Source: Angelakisella sp.
GTDB taxonomy: Bacteria; Bacillota; Clostridia; Oscillospirales; Ruminococcaceae
Direction of reading: 5' to 3'
NCBI GenBank assembly: GCA_022795575.1
Contig: JAAWGY010000002.1
Span: 1 to 34,641 of the forward strand
Length of the DNA stretch: 34,641 bases
Numbering within the stretch: the first letter of the stretch is position 1; each line of letters starts with the position of its first letter. Positions 14,344 to 22,578 of the stretch are shown piece after piece. The notes under the pieces were generated by a model. It saw only the letters and a list, made by a program, of their open reading frames with translations, was not told the DNA's origin and did not search any database. Made by a program: the position numbers and the translations under genes.

Positions 14344-16308
14344 ATGACCGACGTCTTCCAACTGGTTTCGCCCTTCCAGCCCACCGGGGATCAGCCCCAG
14401 GCCATCGACGCCCTGGTGCAAAGCGTCCTTTCCGGCAACCGGGAGCAGATCCTGAAGGGTGTCACCGGATCCGGCAAGACCTTTACCATGGCCAACATCA
14501 TCCAGCGGCTGAACCGCCCCACCCTCATCCTGGCCCACAACAAAACCCTGGCGGCCCAGCTCTGCTCCGAGTTTAAGGAGTTCTTTCCCCACAACGCCGT
14601 GGAATACTTTGTCAGCTACTACGACTACTACCAGCCGGAGGCGTATATCGCCTCCACCGATACCTATATTGAAAAGGACAGCGCCATCAACGACGAGATC
14701 GAGCGGCTGCGCCATTCCGCCACCTCCGCCCTCTCGGAGCGGCGGGACGTCATCATTGTGGCCAGCGTCTCCTGCATCTACACCCTGGGGGACCCCATCG
14801 ACTACAAGAACATGGTCATCTCGCTGCGCAAGGGGATGACCAAAGAGCGGGACGAGTTTATCCGCAAGCTGGTGGAGCTGCAATACGAGCGCAACGACAT
14901 GAATTTTATCCGCAACAAGTTCCGGGTGCGGGGGGACGTGGTGGAGGTCTACCCGGCCTATTCCGCCGATTCCGCCTACCGGGTGGAGTTCTTTGGGGAC
15001 GAGATCGACCGCATCGCCGAGATTAACACCCTTACCGGGGAGGTGAAAAACTTCATCAGCCACCTGGCCATCTACCCGGCCTCCCACTACATCGTCCCCC
15101 GGGAGCGGATCCTGGAGGCGGTGCAGGAGATCCGCCAGGAATGCGACCAGCGGGTGGAATGGTTCCGGCAGAACGGCAAGCTCATCGAGGCCCAGCGCGT
15201 CGCCGAGCGCACCAATTACGATATGGAGATGCTGCTGGAGATCGGCTTCTGCAAGGGCATCGAAAACTACTCCCGGGTGCTGGCGGGGCGGGAGCCGGGG
15301 AGCACCCCCTGTACCCTGATGGACTACTTCCCGGAGGACTTCCTCATGTTCATCGACGAGTCCCACGTCACCCTGCCCCAGGTGCGGGGGATGTACGGCG
15401 GGGACCGCTCCCGGAAGGAGAACCTCATCGAATACGGCTTCCGCCTCCCCTCCGCCCTGGATAACCGCCCCCTTAACTTCGACGAATTCACCGGCAAGCT
15501 CAACCAGGTGCTCTACGTCAGCGCCACCCCCGGCCCCCTGGAGCAGCAGAACGGCGCCCCGGTGGTGGAGCAGGTCATCCGCCCCACCGGCCTGCTGGAC
15601 CCGGAGATTGTGGTGCGGCCGGTGGAGGGACAGATTGACGACCTGATCAGCGAGTGCAACGCCCGTTCCGCCAAGGGGGAGCGGGTGCTGGTGACGACGC
15701 TTACCAAAAAGATGGCGGAGGACCTCACCGATTACATGGGCAAAGCCGGCATCAAGGTGCGGTATATGCACCACGACGTGGATACCATCGAGCGGATGGA
15801 GCTGATCCGGGACCTGCGCAGGGGGGAGTATGACGTCCTGGTGGGCATCAACCTTCTGCGGGAGGGGCTGGACATCCCCGAGGTCTCGCTGGTAGCCATC
15901 CTGGACGCCGACAAGGAGGGCTTTCTGCGCAGCGAGACCAGCCTGGTCCAGACCATCGGCCGCGCCGCCCGCAACGTGGAGGGCAGGGTGATCATGTACG
16001 CCGACTCGGTGACAGACTCGATGGAGCGCGCCATCAGCGAGACCTACCGCCGCCGGGAGATCCAGCAGCGGTACAACGAGGAGCACGGCATCACCCCCCA
16101 GAGCGTCAAAAAGGAGATCCGGGAGATCCTGGAAATCTCCACCGGCGAAACGGTGGAAAAGCGGATGAAGCGGCGGATGAACCCCCGGGAAAAGGAGGCC
16201 CTGATTGCCAAGCTTACCGCCGAAATGCGGGACGCCGCCAAGATCCTGGAGTTCGAGCACGCGGCCTACCTCCGGGACAAGATACAAAAGCTGCGGGATG
16301 AAAAATAG
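14344..16308 (+). CDS. uvrB: Excinuclease ABC subunit B
   Basis: A 654-residue protein, normal for UvrB, the damage-verifying helicase-like subunit of nucleotide excision repair that is loaded by UvrA2 and recruits UvrC. Visible features are Walker A GVTGSGKT (residues 39-46); the beta-hairpin region EYFVSYYDYYQPEAYIASTD, which clamps one DNA strand; the DESHVTLPQ helicase motif; helicase motifs V and VI in INLLREGLDIPEVSLVAILD and QTIGRAARN; and a C-terminal UVR coiled coil (EAL..LTAEMRDAAKILEFEHAA) for contact with UvrC. ATG follows AGGAGGAGCAG. It is followed 33 bases later by uvrA, so the two form an operon. uvrC is not in this window. Confidence 0.98.
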   Translation: MTDVFQLVSPFQPTGDQPQAIDALVQSVLSGNREQILKGVTGSGKTFTMANIIQRLNRPTLILAHNKTLAAQLCSEFKEFFPHNAVEYFVSYYDYYQPEAYIASTDTYIEKDSAINDEIERLRHSATSALSERRDVIIVASVSCIYTLGDPIDYKNMVISLRKGMTKERDEFIRKLVELQYERNDMNFIRNKFRVRGDVVEVYPAYSADSAYRVEFFGDEIDRIAEINTLTGEVKNFISHLAIYPASHYIVPRERILEAVQEIRQECDQRVEWFRQNGKLIEAQRVAERTNYDMEMLLEIGFCKGIENYSRVLAGREPGSTPCTLMDYFPEDFLMFIDESHVTLPQVRGMYGGDRSRKENLIEYGFRLPSALDNRPLNFDEFTGKLNQVLYVSATPGPLEQQNGAPVVEQVIRPTGLLDPEIVVRPVEGQIDDLISECNARSAKGERVLVTTLTKKMAEDLTDYMGKAGIKVRYMHHDVDTIERMELIRDLRRGEYDVLVGINLLREGLDIPEVSLVAILDADKEGFLRSETSLVQTIGRAARNVEGRVIMYADSVTDSMERAISETYRRREIQQRYNEEHGITPQSVKKEIREILEISTGETVEKRMKRRMNPREKEALIAKLTAEMRDAAKILEFEHAAYLRDKIQKLRDEK

Positions 16309-16341
16309 CGGGACCAACCGCTGCGTAGGGAGGAAACGAAT

Positions 16342-19173
16342 TTGGCAACCGATCAAATCATCATCAAAGGCGCCCGGGAGAACAACCTGAAAAATGTGGA
16401 TCTCTCCATCCCCCGGGATAAGCTCATCGTCTTCACCGGTCTTTCCGGTTCGGGCAAGACCTCCCTGGCCTTCGATACCATCTATGCCGACGGCCAGCGG
16501 CGGTATGTGGAGAGCCTTTCCTCCTATGCCCGGATGTTCCTGGGCCAGATGGACAAGCCGGATGTGGACTCCATCGAGGGCCTTTCCCCGGCTATCTCCA
16601 TCGACCAAAAGACCACCTCCAAAAACCCCCGGTCCACCGTGGGCACCGTCACCGAGATCTACGACTACCTCCGGCTGCTCTACGCCCGGGTGGGCACCCC
16701 CCACTGCCCGGTCTGCGGCCGGGAGATTACCCAGCAGACGGTGGACCAGATCGTGGACAAGGTGATGGCCCTGCCCGAGGGCACCCGCATCCAGGTGATG
16801 GCCCCCACCGTCCGCCGCCGCAAGGGGGAGCACCAGAAGGAGTTTGAGGCCGCCCGCCGCTCCGGCTATGTCCGGGTGCGGGTGGACGGCAACCTCTACG
16901 ACCTTACCGAGACCATCCAGCTGGAAAAGAACAAGAAGCACACCATCGAGATTGTGGTGGACCGGCTGGTCATCAAGCCGGAGATCCGCTCCCGTCTCAC
17001 CGATTCCATCGAGACCGCCTCCGCCCTCACCGGGGGGCTGGCGTTGGTGGACGTGGTGGACGGGGAGGAGATCCTCTTTTCCCAAAACTACTCCTGCCCG
17101 GAGCACGACATCTCCATCGAGGAGCTGGCCCCCAGTATGTTCTCCTTCAACAACCCCCACGGCGCCTGCGAAAAGTGCACCGGCCTGGGCACCTTCCAGC
17201 GGGTGGACCCGGAGCTGGTCATCGGCAGCCGGGACCTCTCCCTGGCCCAAGGGGCCATCAAGGTATCCGGCTGGAGCTACCAGGACGGGGGCATTGCCCG
17301 GATGTACTTTGACGGCCTTTCCCGCCACTTCGATATCCCCCTGGATGTGCCGGTAAAGGACCTGCCCCAGGCCAAGCTGGACATCATCCTTTACGGCACC
17401 CGGGGGGAAAAATTCCGGATGGAGCGGGAGACCGGCACCATGACCGGCAGCTATTATACCGATTTTGAGGGCATCATCAACAACCTGGAGCGCCGCTTCC
17501 GGGAGACCAGCAGCGAGTATATGCGGTTTGAGCTGCAAAGCTACATGACGGCGGTGGAATGCCCCGTCTGCCACGGCGACCGGCTGAAAAAGACCATCCT
17601 GGCGGTGACGGTGGGGGGGAAGAACATCGCCGATTTCTGCAAAATGTCGGTGAAGCAGGCCCTCCGCTTTGTGGAGGAGCTGACCCTTACCCGGCAGCAG
17701 GAGCTCATCGCCGGCCAGATCCTGAAGGAGATCCGCTCCCGCCTGGGCTTTTTGGCCAACGTGGGGCTGGATTACCTCACCCTCTCCCGCTCCGCCAGCA
17801 CCCTTTCCGGCGGGGAGAGCCAGCGGATCCGCCTGGCAACACAGATTGGCTCCAGCCTGATGGGGGTGCTGTACATCCTGGACGAGCCCAGCATCGGCCT
17901 GCACCAGCGGGACAACGACCGCCTTATCGCCACCCTCAAGCGGCTGCGGGACCAGGGCAACACCGTTATTGTGGTGGAGCACGACGAGGACACCATGCGG
18001 GCCTCCGACTACATCGTGGACGTGGGGCCGGGGGCGGGGGTCCACGGGGGGAGCATCGTTTTCTCCGGCCCGCCTTCCCGCATCACCGCCTGCAAGGAAT
18101 CGGTGACAGGGCAGTTCCTCAGCGGGGCCCGGCAGGTGCCGGTGCCGGAGGTCCGGCGCCAGGGCAACGGCCGCTTCCTCCGGGTGGTGGGGGCCACCGA
18201 GCACAACCTGAAGGGGATCGACGTCGACTTCCCCCTGGGGACCTTTATCGCCGTCACCGGGGTTTCCGGCAGCGGCAAAAGCAGCCTGGTCAACGAGATC
18301 CTGTACAAGAGCCTTTCCGCCACCCTAAACCGCAGCCGGGCCCGCTCCGGGGCCCACCGGGAGATCCAGGGGGTGGAGTACCTGGACAAGGTCATCAACA
18401 TCGACCAGTCCCCCATCGGCCGCACCCCCCGGTCCAACCCCGCCACCTATACCGGCACCTTTACCGATATCCGGGAGGTCTTCGCCTCCACCAACGACGC
18501 AAAGATGCGGGGCTACAAAAGCAACCGCTTCTCCTTCAACGTCAAGGGCGGGCGGTGCGAGGCCTGCGAGGGGGACGGCATCATCAAAATCGAGATGCAC
18601 TTTCTGCCCGATGTCTTTGTCCCCTGCGAGGTCTGCAAGGGCCACCGGTACAACCGGGAGACGCTGGAGGTGCACTATAAAGGAAAGAACATCTATGACG
18701 TGCTGGAGATGACGGTGGAGGAGGGGCTTGGCTTCTTTGAGAACCTGCCCAAAATCAAGCGGAAGCTCCAGACCCTCTACGACGTGGGGCTGGGCTACCT
18801 CAAGATCGGCCAGCCCGCCACCACCCTCTCCGGCGGCGAGGCCCAGCGGGTAAAGCTGGCCACCGAGCTCTCCAAGCGCCCCACCGGCAAGACGGTGTAT
18901 ATTCTGGACGAGCCAACCACCGGCCTCCACGCCGCCGATGTCCAAAAGCTCATCGAGGTACTGCAAAAATTTGTGGATGCCGGTAATACTGTCATTGTCA
19001 TTGAGCATAATATGGACGTGATCAAGACTGCCGACCATATCATCGACCTGGGCCCCGAGGGCGGGGACAAGGGGGGTACCCTGGTCTGCTGCGGCACCCC
19101 GGAGGAGGTGGCGGCCTGTCCAGGGTCCTACACCGGCCAGTATCTCCAAAAATACCTGGCCCAAAGGGGATAG
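16342..19173 (+). CDS. uvrA: Excinuclease ABC subunit A
   Basis: A 943-residue dimeric ABC-type ATPase that scans DNA for bulky damage and loads UvrB. There are two nucleotide-binding halves: Walker A GLSGSGKTS (from residue 33) and GVSGSGKSS (near 640), signatures LSGGESQRIRLATQIG and LSGGEAQRVKLATEL, and Walker B ILDEPSIGLHQRD and ILDEPTTGLHAAD. Zinc-binding Cys sets are intact, including CPVCGREI, CEKCTGLG and the damage-sensing CEACEGDGIIKIEMHFLPD with CEVCKG. The translation start is TTG at 16342, with GGGAGGA ten bases upstream; no ATG lies near it. It is co-transcribed with uvrB. I see no clear terminator after it. Confidence 0.98.
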   Translation: MATDQIIIKGARENNLKNVDLSIPRDKLIVFTGLSGSGKTSLAFDTIYADGQRRYVESLSSYARMFLGQMDKPDVDSIEGLSPAISIDQKTTSKNPRSTVGTVTEIYDYLRLLYARVGTPHCPVCGREITQQTVDQIVDKVMALPEGTRIQVMAPTVRRRKGEHQKEFEAARRSGYVRVRVDGNLYDLTETIQLEKNKKHTIEIVVDRLVIKPEIRSRLTDSIETASALTGGLALVDVVDGEEILFSQNYSCPEHDISIEELAPSMFSFNNPHGACEKCTGLGTFQRVDPELVIGSRDLSLAQGAIKVSGWSYQDGGIARMYFDGLSRHFDIPLDVPVKDLPQAKLDIILYGTRGEKFRMERETGTMTGSYYTDFEGIINNLERRFRETSSEYMRFELQSYMTAVECPVCHGDRLKKTILAVTVGGKNIADFCKMSVKQALRFVEELTLTRQQELIAGQILKEIRSRLGFLANVGLDYLTLSRSASTLSGGESQRIRLATQIGSSLMGVLYILDEPSIGLHQRDNDRLIATLKRLRDQGNTVIVVEHDEDTMRASDYIVDVGPGAGVHGGSIVFSGPPSRITACKESVTGQFLSGARQVPVPEVRRQGNGRFLRVVGATEHNLKGIDVDFPLGTFIAVTGVSGSGKSSLVNEILYKSLSATLNRSRARSGAHREIQGVEYLDKVINIDQSPIGRTPRSNPATYTGTFTDIREVFASTNDAKMRGYKSNRFSFNVKGGRCEACEGDGIIKIEMHFLPDVFVPCEVCKGHRYNRETLEVHYKGKNIYDVLEMTVEEGLGFFENLPKIKRKLQTLYDVGLGYLKIGQPATTLSGGEAQRVKLATELSKRPTGKTVYILDEPTTGLHAADVQKLIEVLQKFVDAGNTVIVIEHNMDVIKTADHIIDLGPEGGDKGGTLVCCGTPEEVAACPGSYTGQYLQKYLAQRG

Positions 19174-19195
19174 GCCATTTTTACAGGGAAAGGGA

Positions 19196-19224
19196 TTGAC
19201 AAAATTATACTGTGGTGGTATACT
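19196..19224 (+). promoter_or_regulatory. Strong sigma-A promoter of the rubredoxin gene
   Basis: A perfect TTGACA, a 17-bp spacer and TATACT. The rubredoxin ATG lies 50 bases after the -10 box. This near-consensus promoter predicts high expression. Confidence 0.8.
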
Positions 19225-19274
19225 TTTTGTGTTCCATACAGGATAGATCAGCGGTAACGAAAGGAGAAACCAAG

Positions 19275-19433
19275 ATGGCAAAGTATGTTTGCACCGTGTG
19301 CGGATTTGTTTACGACGAGGCGGAGGGCCACCCCGACAGCGGCATCGCCCCCGGCACCAAGTGGGAGGATGTCCCCGAGGATTTCACCTGCCCCCTCTGC
19401 GGCGTGGGCAAGGATATGTTCGAGGCGGAATAA
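19275..19433 (+). CDS. Rubredoxin
   Basis: A 52-residue one-iron electron carrier. The four iron ligands are Cys6 and Cys9 (CTVCG) and Cys39 and Cys42 (CPLCG). The family core is complete (FVYDEAEGHPDSGIAPGTKW, EDVPEDFTCPLC). The start ATG has AAAGGAG eight bases upstream. The next gene is a flavodiiron protein, the usual electron acceptor of rubredoxin in Clostridia, so this protein most likely passes electrons from an NADH:rubredoxin reductase to O2 or NO reduction. A hairpin separates the two genes. Confidence 0.97.
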   Translation: MAKYVCTVCGFVYDEAEGHPDSGIAPGTKWEDVPEDFTCPLCGVGKDMFEAE

Positions 19434-19451
19434 GGTCGATTGTTTTCCGGA

Positions 19452-19493
19452 GAAGCGCCGTCCGGGGAGGAAAAGCTCCCCGGGCGGCGCTTC
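19452..19493 (+). promoter_or_regulatory. Strong hairpin between rubredoxin and flavodiiron genes
   Basis: GAAGCGCCG-T-CCGGGGAG pairs with CTCCCCGG-G-CGGCGCTTC over 18 positions, one of them a T-G pair, with a GAAAAG loop. No T-run follows (CAAAGAACC), so it is probably a partial attenuator or an mRNA-stabilising structure rather than a full terminator. Confidence 0.55.
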
Positions 19494-19580
19494 CAAAGAA
19501 CCGGAGGCCGTGCCGATCCGCGCGCCTCGGCGTTTGATACGGCTTCTCCGGCACCAGCGACAGAAAGGAAGCTTTTTCTT

Positions 19581-20777
19581 ATGAAACAGATTTGCGACGG
19601 GATCTATGCGGTAGGGGCGCTGAACCCCGCCATGCGGGTTTTCGACATTGTAATGACCACCGATTACGGCACCTCCTACAACTCCTACCTGGTAAAGGGG
19701 CAGCAGAAAACCGCCCTGATCGATGTCTGCCACAAGAGCTTTTTCGAGCCCTACCTCCAGAACATCCGGGAGGTCTGCGACCCCAAGAGCATCGACTACA
19801 TCGTCCTGAACCACAACGAGCCGGACCACACCGGCGCCCTGGCGGAGCTGCTGCCGGAGCTGGGGGACGTGACCATCTACACCTCCCAGGCAGGCTCCAT
19901 CTACATCAAGGCCATCACCAACCGGCAGGACCTGAACCTCCATGTGGTAAAGGATGGGGAGACCCTGGACCTGGGGGGTAAAACGCTGAAGTTCATCTCC
20001 GCCCCCTTCCTCCACTGGCCGGACTCCATCTTTACCTACCTGCCGGAGGACAAGGTGGTGTTTACCTGCGACTTTTTGGGCGCCCACTACGCCGAGCCCT
20101 ACACCTTCGATTACAACATGGCCTACCCGGAAAAGTACGGGAAGGCCCTCCACAGCTACTACGACGCCATCTTCGGGCCCTTCCGCAAATATGTCCAGGC
20201 GGGGCTCCAAAAGCTGGACGCCCTAAGCTTTGACATGGTTCTGCCCAGCCACGGCCCGGTGCTTACCACCGGCACCATGCTGGAAACCGCCATTGCCCGG
20301 TATCGCGGCTGGAGCGCCCCGGTCCAGCGGGAAGAGAAGCTGGCGGTGGTCTTTTACACCAGCGCCTACGGCAACACCAAGCGGCTGGCGGTGGAGGTGA
20401 TGGACGGCATCCGCGAAAGCGGCAAGCAGGTGGAGGTCCGCCTCTGTGATATCATCGAGCACCCCATGGCGGAGCTGCGGCAGCTGCTGAACGAGTGCGA
20501 CGCCTTCGCCATCGGCACCCCCACCATCAACCGGGACGCGGTGCCCCCGGTGTGGGAGCTGCTGGCGGGGATGGACGCCGTCAACAGCGCCAAGCGCCCC
20601 TGCGCCGTCTTTGGCTCCTTTGGCTGGAGCGGGGAGGGGACCGGCAACGTGGCGGCGCGGCTCCAGTCCCTGAAGTGCGCCCTGGTGGATGAGCCGCTGC
20701 GGGCCACCTTTGTCCCCACCCGGGAGGACCTGCAAAGGGCCCGGGAGCTGGGGGCCCGTCTGGCGGAGCAGCTGTAG
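19581..20777 (+). CDS. Flavodiiron protein (A-type flavoprotein, O2/NO reductase)
   Basis: A 398-residue cytoplasmic enzyme that reduces O2 to water, or NO to N2O, with electrons from rubredoxin. Residues 1-250 are a metallo-beta-lactamase-like diiron domain: ligands His78, Glu80, Asp82 and His83 in NHNEPDHTG, a further His in APFLHWPDSIFTY, Asp in TCDFLGAHY and His in LPSHGPV. Residues 255-398 are a flavodoxin-like FMN domain (VVFYTSAYGNTKRLAVEVM; FGSFGWSGEGTGNVAARL). There is no extra C-terminal rubredoxin domain; the partner is encoded just upstream. ATG at 19581 follows AAAGGAAGC. A clean terminator lies about 100 bases downstream. Confidence 0.96.
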   Translation: MKQICDGIYAVGALNPAMRVFDIVMTTDYGTSYNSYLVKGQQKTALIDVCHKSFFEPYLQNIREVCDPKSIDYIVLNHNEPDHTGALAELLPELGDVTIYTSQAGSIYIKAITNRQDLNLHVVKDGETLDLGGKTLKFISAPFLHWPDSIFTYLPEDKVVFTCDFLGAHYAEPYTFDYNMAYPEKYGKALHSYYDAIFGPFRKYVQAGLQKLDALSFDMVLPSHGPVLTTGTMLETAIARYRGWSAPVQREEKLAVVFYTSAYGNTKRLAVEVMDGIRESGKQVEVRLCDIIEHPMAELRQLLNECDAFAIGTPTINRDAVPPVWELLAGMDAVNSAKRPCAVFGSFGWSGEGTGNVAARLQSLKCALVDEPLRATFVPTREDLQRARELGARLAEQL

Positions 20778-20879
20778 CCGGGCAGAGGGGGCCGGTTTGG
20801 GCTCCCTGGACGGGCTGGCCGGTGGAACGAATCTGCCTGGGCGGCACACAGGGGCTTTTGAATAAGAAAAGTGTACGCT

Positions 20880-20925
20880 CCCCGGCCTGCCGGAAGGGAT
20901 CCTCCGGCAGGCCGGGGTTCTTATT
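20880..20925 (+). terminator. Intrinsic terminator of the rubredoxin-flavodiiron unit
   Basis: CCCCGGCCTGCCGGA pairs perfectly over 15 bp with TCCGGCAGGCCGGGG and is followed by TTCTTATT. The 100 bases between the stop codon and this hairpin hold no gene. Confidence 0.85.
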
Positions 20926-20967
20926 CACATTTTTGTAAAAATCCGCAAGAAAGATGGAGAATAAACC

Positions 20968-20997
20968 TTGCATCTTGATGGACACATATGGTAGAAT
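20968..20997 (+). promoter_or_regulatory. Sigma-A promoter of efp
   Basis: TTGCAT, an 18-bp spacer and TAGAAT. It gives a leader of about 115 nt. Confidence 0.6.
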
Positions 20998-21026
20998 AGC
21001 TGGGATAGAGTAAGGATCTGTCTTTG

Positions 21027-21077
21027 CCGCGGGAAAATGCCGCCGGGGACCCGCTTCCCCAATGCCTTTTTCCGCGG
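21027..21077 (+). promoter_or_regulatory. Structured leader of efp
   Basis: In the efp leader CCGCGG-G-AAAA pairs with TTTT-T-CCGCGG, enclosing an inner GGGG/CCCC hairpin. There is no T-run after it. It could stabilise the mRNA or modulate translation. I recognise no known riboswitch class here. Confidence 0.3.
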
Positions 21078-21120
21078 GAAGGGCAGATGCTCACCGAATG
21101 AACTTAGGAGGTAACATCAC

Positions 21121-21678
21121 ATGATTTCTGCTGGCGAGTTTCGGAACGGGGCTACCTTTGATATGGATGGCAATGTCTATTCCATTATCGAGTTCCAGCA
21201 CGTCAAGCCCGGCAAGGGCGCGGCCTTTGTCCGCACCAAGATCCGCAACGTCATCACCGGCGCCGTGACCGAAAGGACCTTCAGCCCCACCGAAAAGTAT
21301 CCGGTGGCCATGATCGAGCGCAAGGACATGGAGTACCTGTACAACGACGGCGACCTCTACTATTTCATGGACAGCGAGACCTACGAGAACCTGCCCATCA
21401 ACGCCTCGGTGCTGGGGGATAACTTTAAGTTTGTCAAGGAGAACACGGTGGTAAAGGTCCTCTCCTACAAGGGCACCGTCTTTGGGGTGGAGCCCCCCAA
21501 CTTTATGGAGCTCACCGTCACCAAGACCGACCCCGGCTTTGCCGGCAACACCGCCACCAACGCCACCAAGCCCGCCACCCTGGAGACTGGGGCGGAGATC
21601 AAGGTGCCTCTCTTTGTCAACGAAGGGGACCGCATCCGTGTGGATACCCGCACCGGCGAGTACATGGAGCGGGCCTGA
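21121..21678 (+). CDS. efp: Elongation factor P
   Basis: A 185-residue translation factor that enters the ribosomal E site and relieves stalling at consecutive prolines. Three beta-barrel domains of the usual length are present. The loop that reaches the peptidyl-transfer centre is HVKPGKGAAF, with Lys32 at the position that in other bacteria is modified (5-aminopentanol in Bacillus) or left bare; modification here cannot be told from sequence. The C-terminal signature GAEIKVPLFVNEGDRIRVDT is intact. ATG follows AGGAGGTAAC. A promoter and a structured leader precede it. The next gene is a CD1247-type protein. Confidence 0.98.
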   Translation: MISAGEFRNGATFDMDGNVYSIIEFQHVKPGKGAAFVRTKIRNVITGAVTERTFSPTEKYPVAMIERKDMEYLYNDGDLYYFMDSETYENLPINASVLGDNFKFVKENTVVKVLSYKGTVFGVEPPNFMELTVTKTDPGFAGNTATNATKPATLETGAEIKVPLFVNEGDRIRVDTRTGEYMERA

Positions 21679-21838
21679 GCCGTTTTGAAAGGATGCTGCG
21701 GGGCAGGGGAGAGGCCCGGTCCCGGGGATAACGAAGCTGCATCTGCGGCTGCCTGACGCTGCTTGGGCGGGAAATGCCCTGCCAAACCGGCATCACCAGC
21801 GGCGGGTGCGGCTTCCAAGTCAAAAGGAGGTTTTCTCA

Positions 21839-22255
21839 ATGATGACTGTTACCGAGAAGGTGGCCTACCTCAAGGGGCTGGCCGAGGGGATGAAGATGGA
21901 CGATTCCACCAACGAGGGCAAGCTGCTGCTGGCCATCATCGACACCCTGGACGACATCGCCCTGACTGTCTCTGACATGGAGGACAGCATGACGGAGCTG
22001 GCTGCCCAGGTGGACGAGATCGATGACGATTTGGGCGCGGTGGAGGAGGACCTGTACTGCGACGACGACGATTGCGACTGCGACGATGACGACGAGGCCC
22101 TCTACGAGGTGGAGTGCCCCAAGTGCGGCGATATCATCTGCCTGGACGAGGATATGCTGGACGAGGGGGAGATCGACTGCCCCAACTGCGGCGAAAAGCT
22201 GGAGTTTGACTTTGAGGACGGCTGCGACTGCGGCTGCCACCACGACGAGGAGTAG
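21839..22255 (+). CDS. CD1247 N-terminal-domain protein with acidic zinc-ribbon tail
   Basis: A 138-residue cytoplasmic protein of a family found in Clostridia and named after C. difficile CD1247; its role is unknown. Residues 1-70 are a helical coiled-coil-like domain (EKVAYLKGLAEGMKMDDSTN, EGKLLLAIIDTLDDIALTVS). Residues 73-86 are a run of Asp broken by Cys (CDDDDCDCDDDD). Residues 93-117 form a zinc ribbon with CPKC and CPNC. The tail holds CDCGCHHDEE. I chose ATG 21839, eight bases after AGGAGG; the second ATG at 21842 is also possible. It lies 160 bp after efp with no clear promoter or terminator between, so it may be read from the efp promoter. Confidence 0.85.
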   Translation: MMTVTEKVAYLKGLAEGMKMDDSTNEGKLLLAIIDTLDDIALTVSDMEDSMTELAAQVDEIDDDLGAVEEDLYCDDDDCDCDDDDEALYEVECPKCGDIICLDEDMLDEGEIDCPNCGEKLEFDFEDGCDCGCHHDEE

Positions 22256-22276
22256 GTCCACCCATTCCACAAAGGG

Positions 22277-22303
22277 AAAGGGGGGAGGAGGCTCCCCCCT
22301 TTC
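22277..22303 (+). terminator. Terminator after the CD1247-type gene
   Basis: AAAGGGGGGAG and CTCCCCCCTTT pair perfectly over 11 bp around a GAGG loop. The T-run is short (TTTC) because the repeat element begins directly after it at 22304. Confidence 0.65.
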
Positions 22304-22525
22304 TAAGAGCCTATTCAGGATCTCCCGGTGCGACGAATTGGCAGGGATTTTTACGTCCTGCAAGGCAAAAACCGCAGGAATACTTGCTGTATTGCAAGGT
22401 TTTTTCCAGGCGCTAAGAGCCGCCTTTGGCGGTTGCGCCTGGACGCGCCTGCGGGCGCAGTAACGCCGCAGGGCGGAAAAAGACCTGCCAAGGCGGCGTA
22501 CAGGGAGATTTTGGATAGGCTCTTA
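22304..22525 (-). repeat. Palindromic repeat element, copy B (MITE-like, inverted)
   Basis: A 222-bp element with inverted ends of about 23 bases: left TAAGAGCCTATTCAGG.TCTCCC, right GGGAGATTTTGGATAGGCTCTTA. Its reverse complement matches copy A at 7676-7844 over the outer parts (shared blocks CGCCGCCTTGGCAGGTCTTT and CAGGCGCGTCCAGGCGCAAC), and it carries an additional central block with CTTGCAATACAGCAAG and AAAACCGCAGGAATAC. TA lies at both outer ends, compatible with a TA target site. It encodes no protein. It separates the efp unit from the Gx-rnf operon. Confidence 0.78.
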
Positions 22526-22578
22526 CGGAAGGGGTATGAAACAAGCCCCCCGGGGCATCTAATGGGGAGTGTGGAACA

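Noticed and set aside
14125..18204. A 1359-residue open frame on the minus strand opposite uvrB and uvrA.
   Set aside because: It is the antisense shadow of two well-recognised genes with GC-rich third positions. It is rich in Gly, Leu, Val, His and Gln without any domain, and has no ribosome site.
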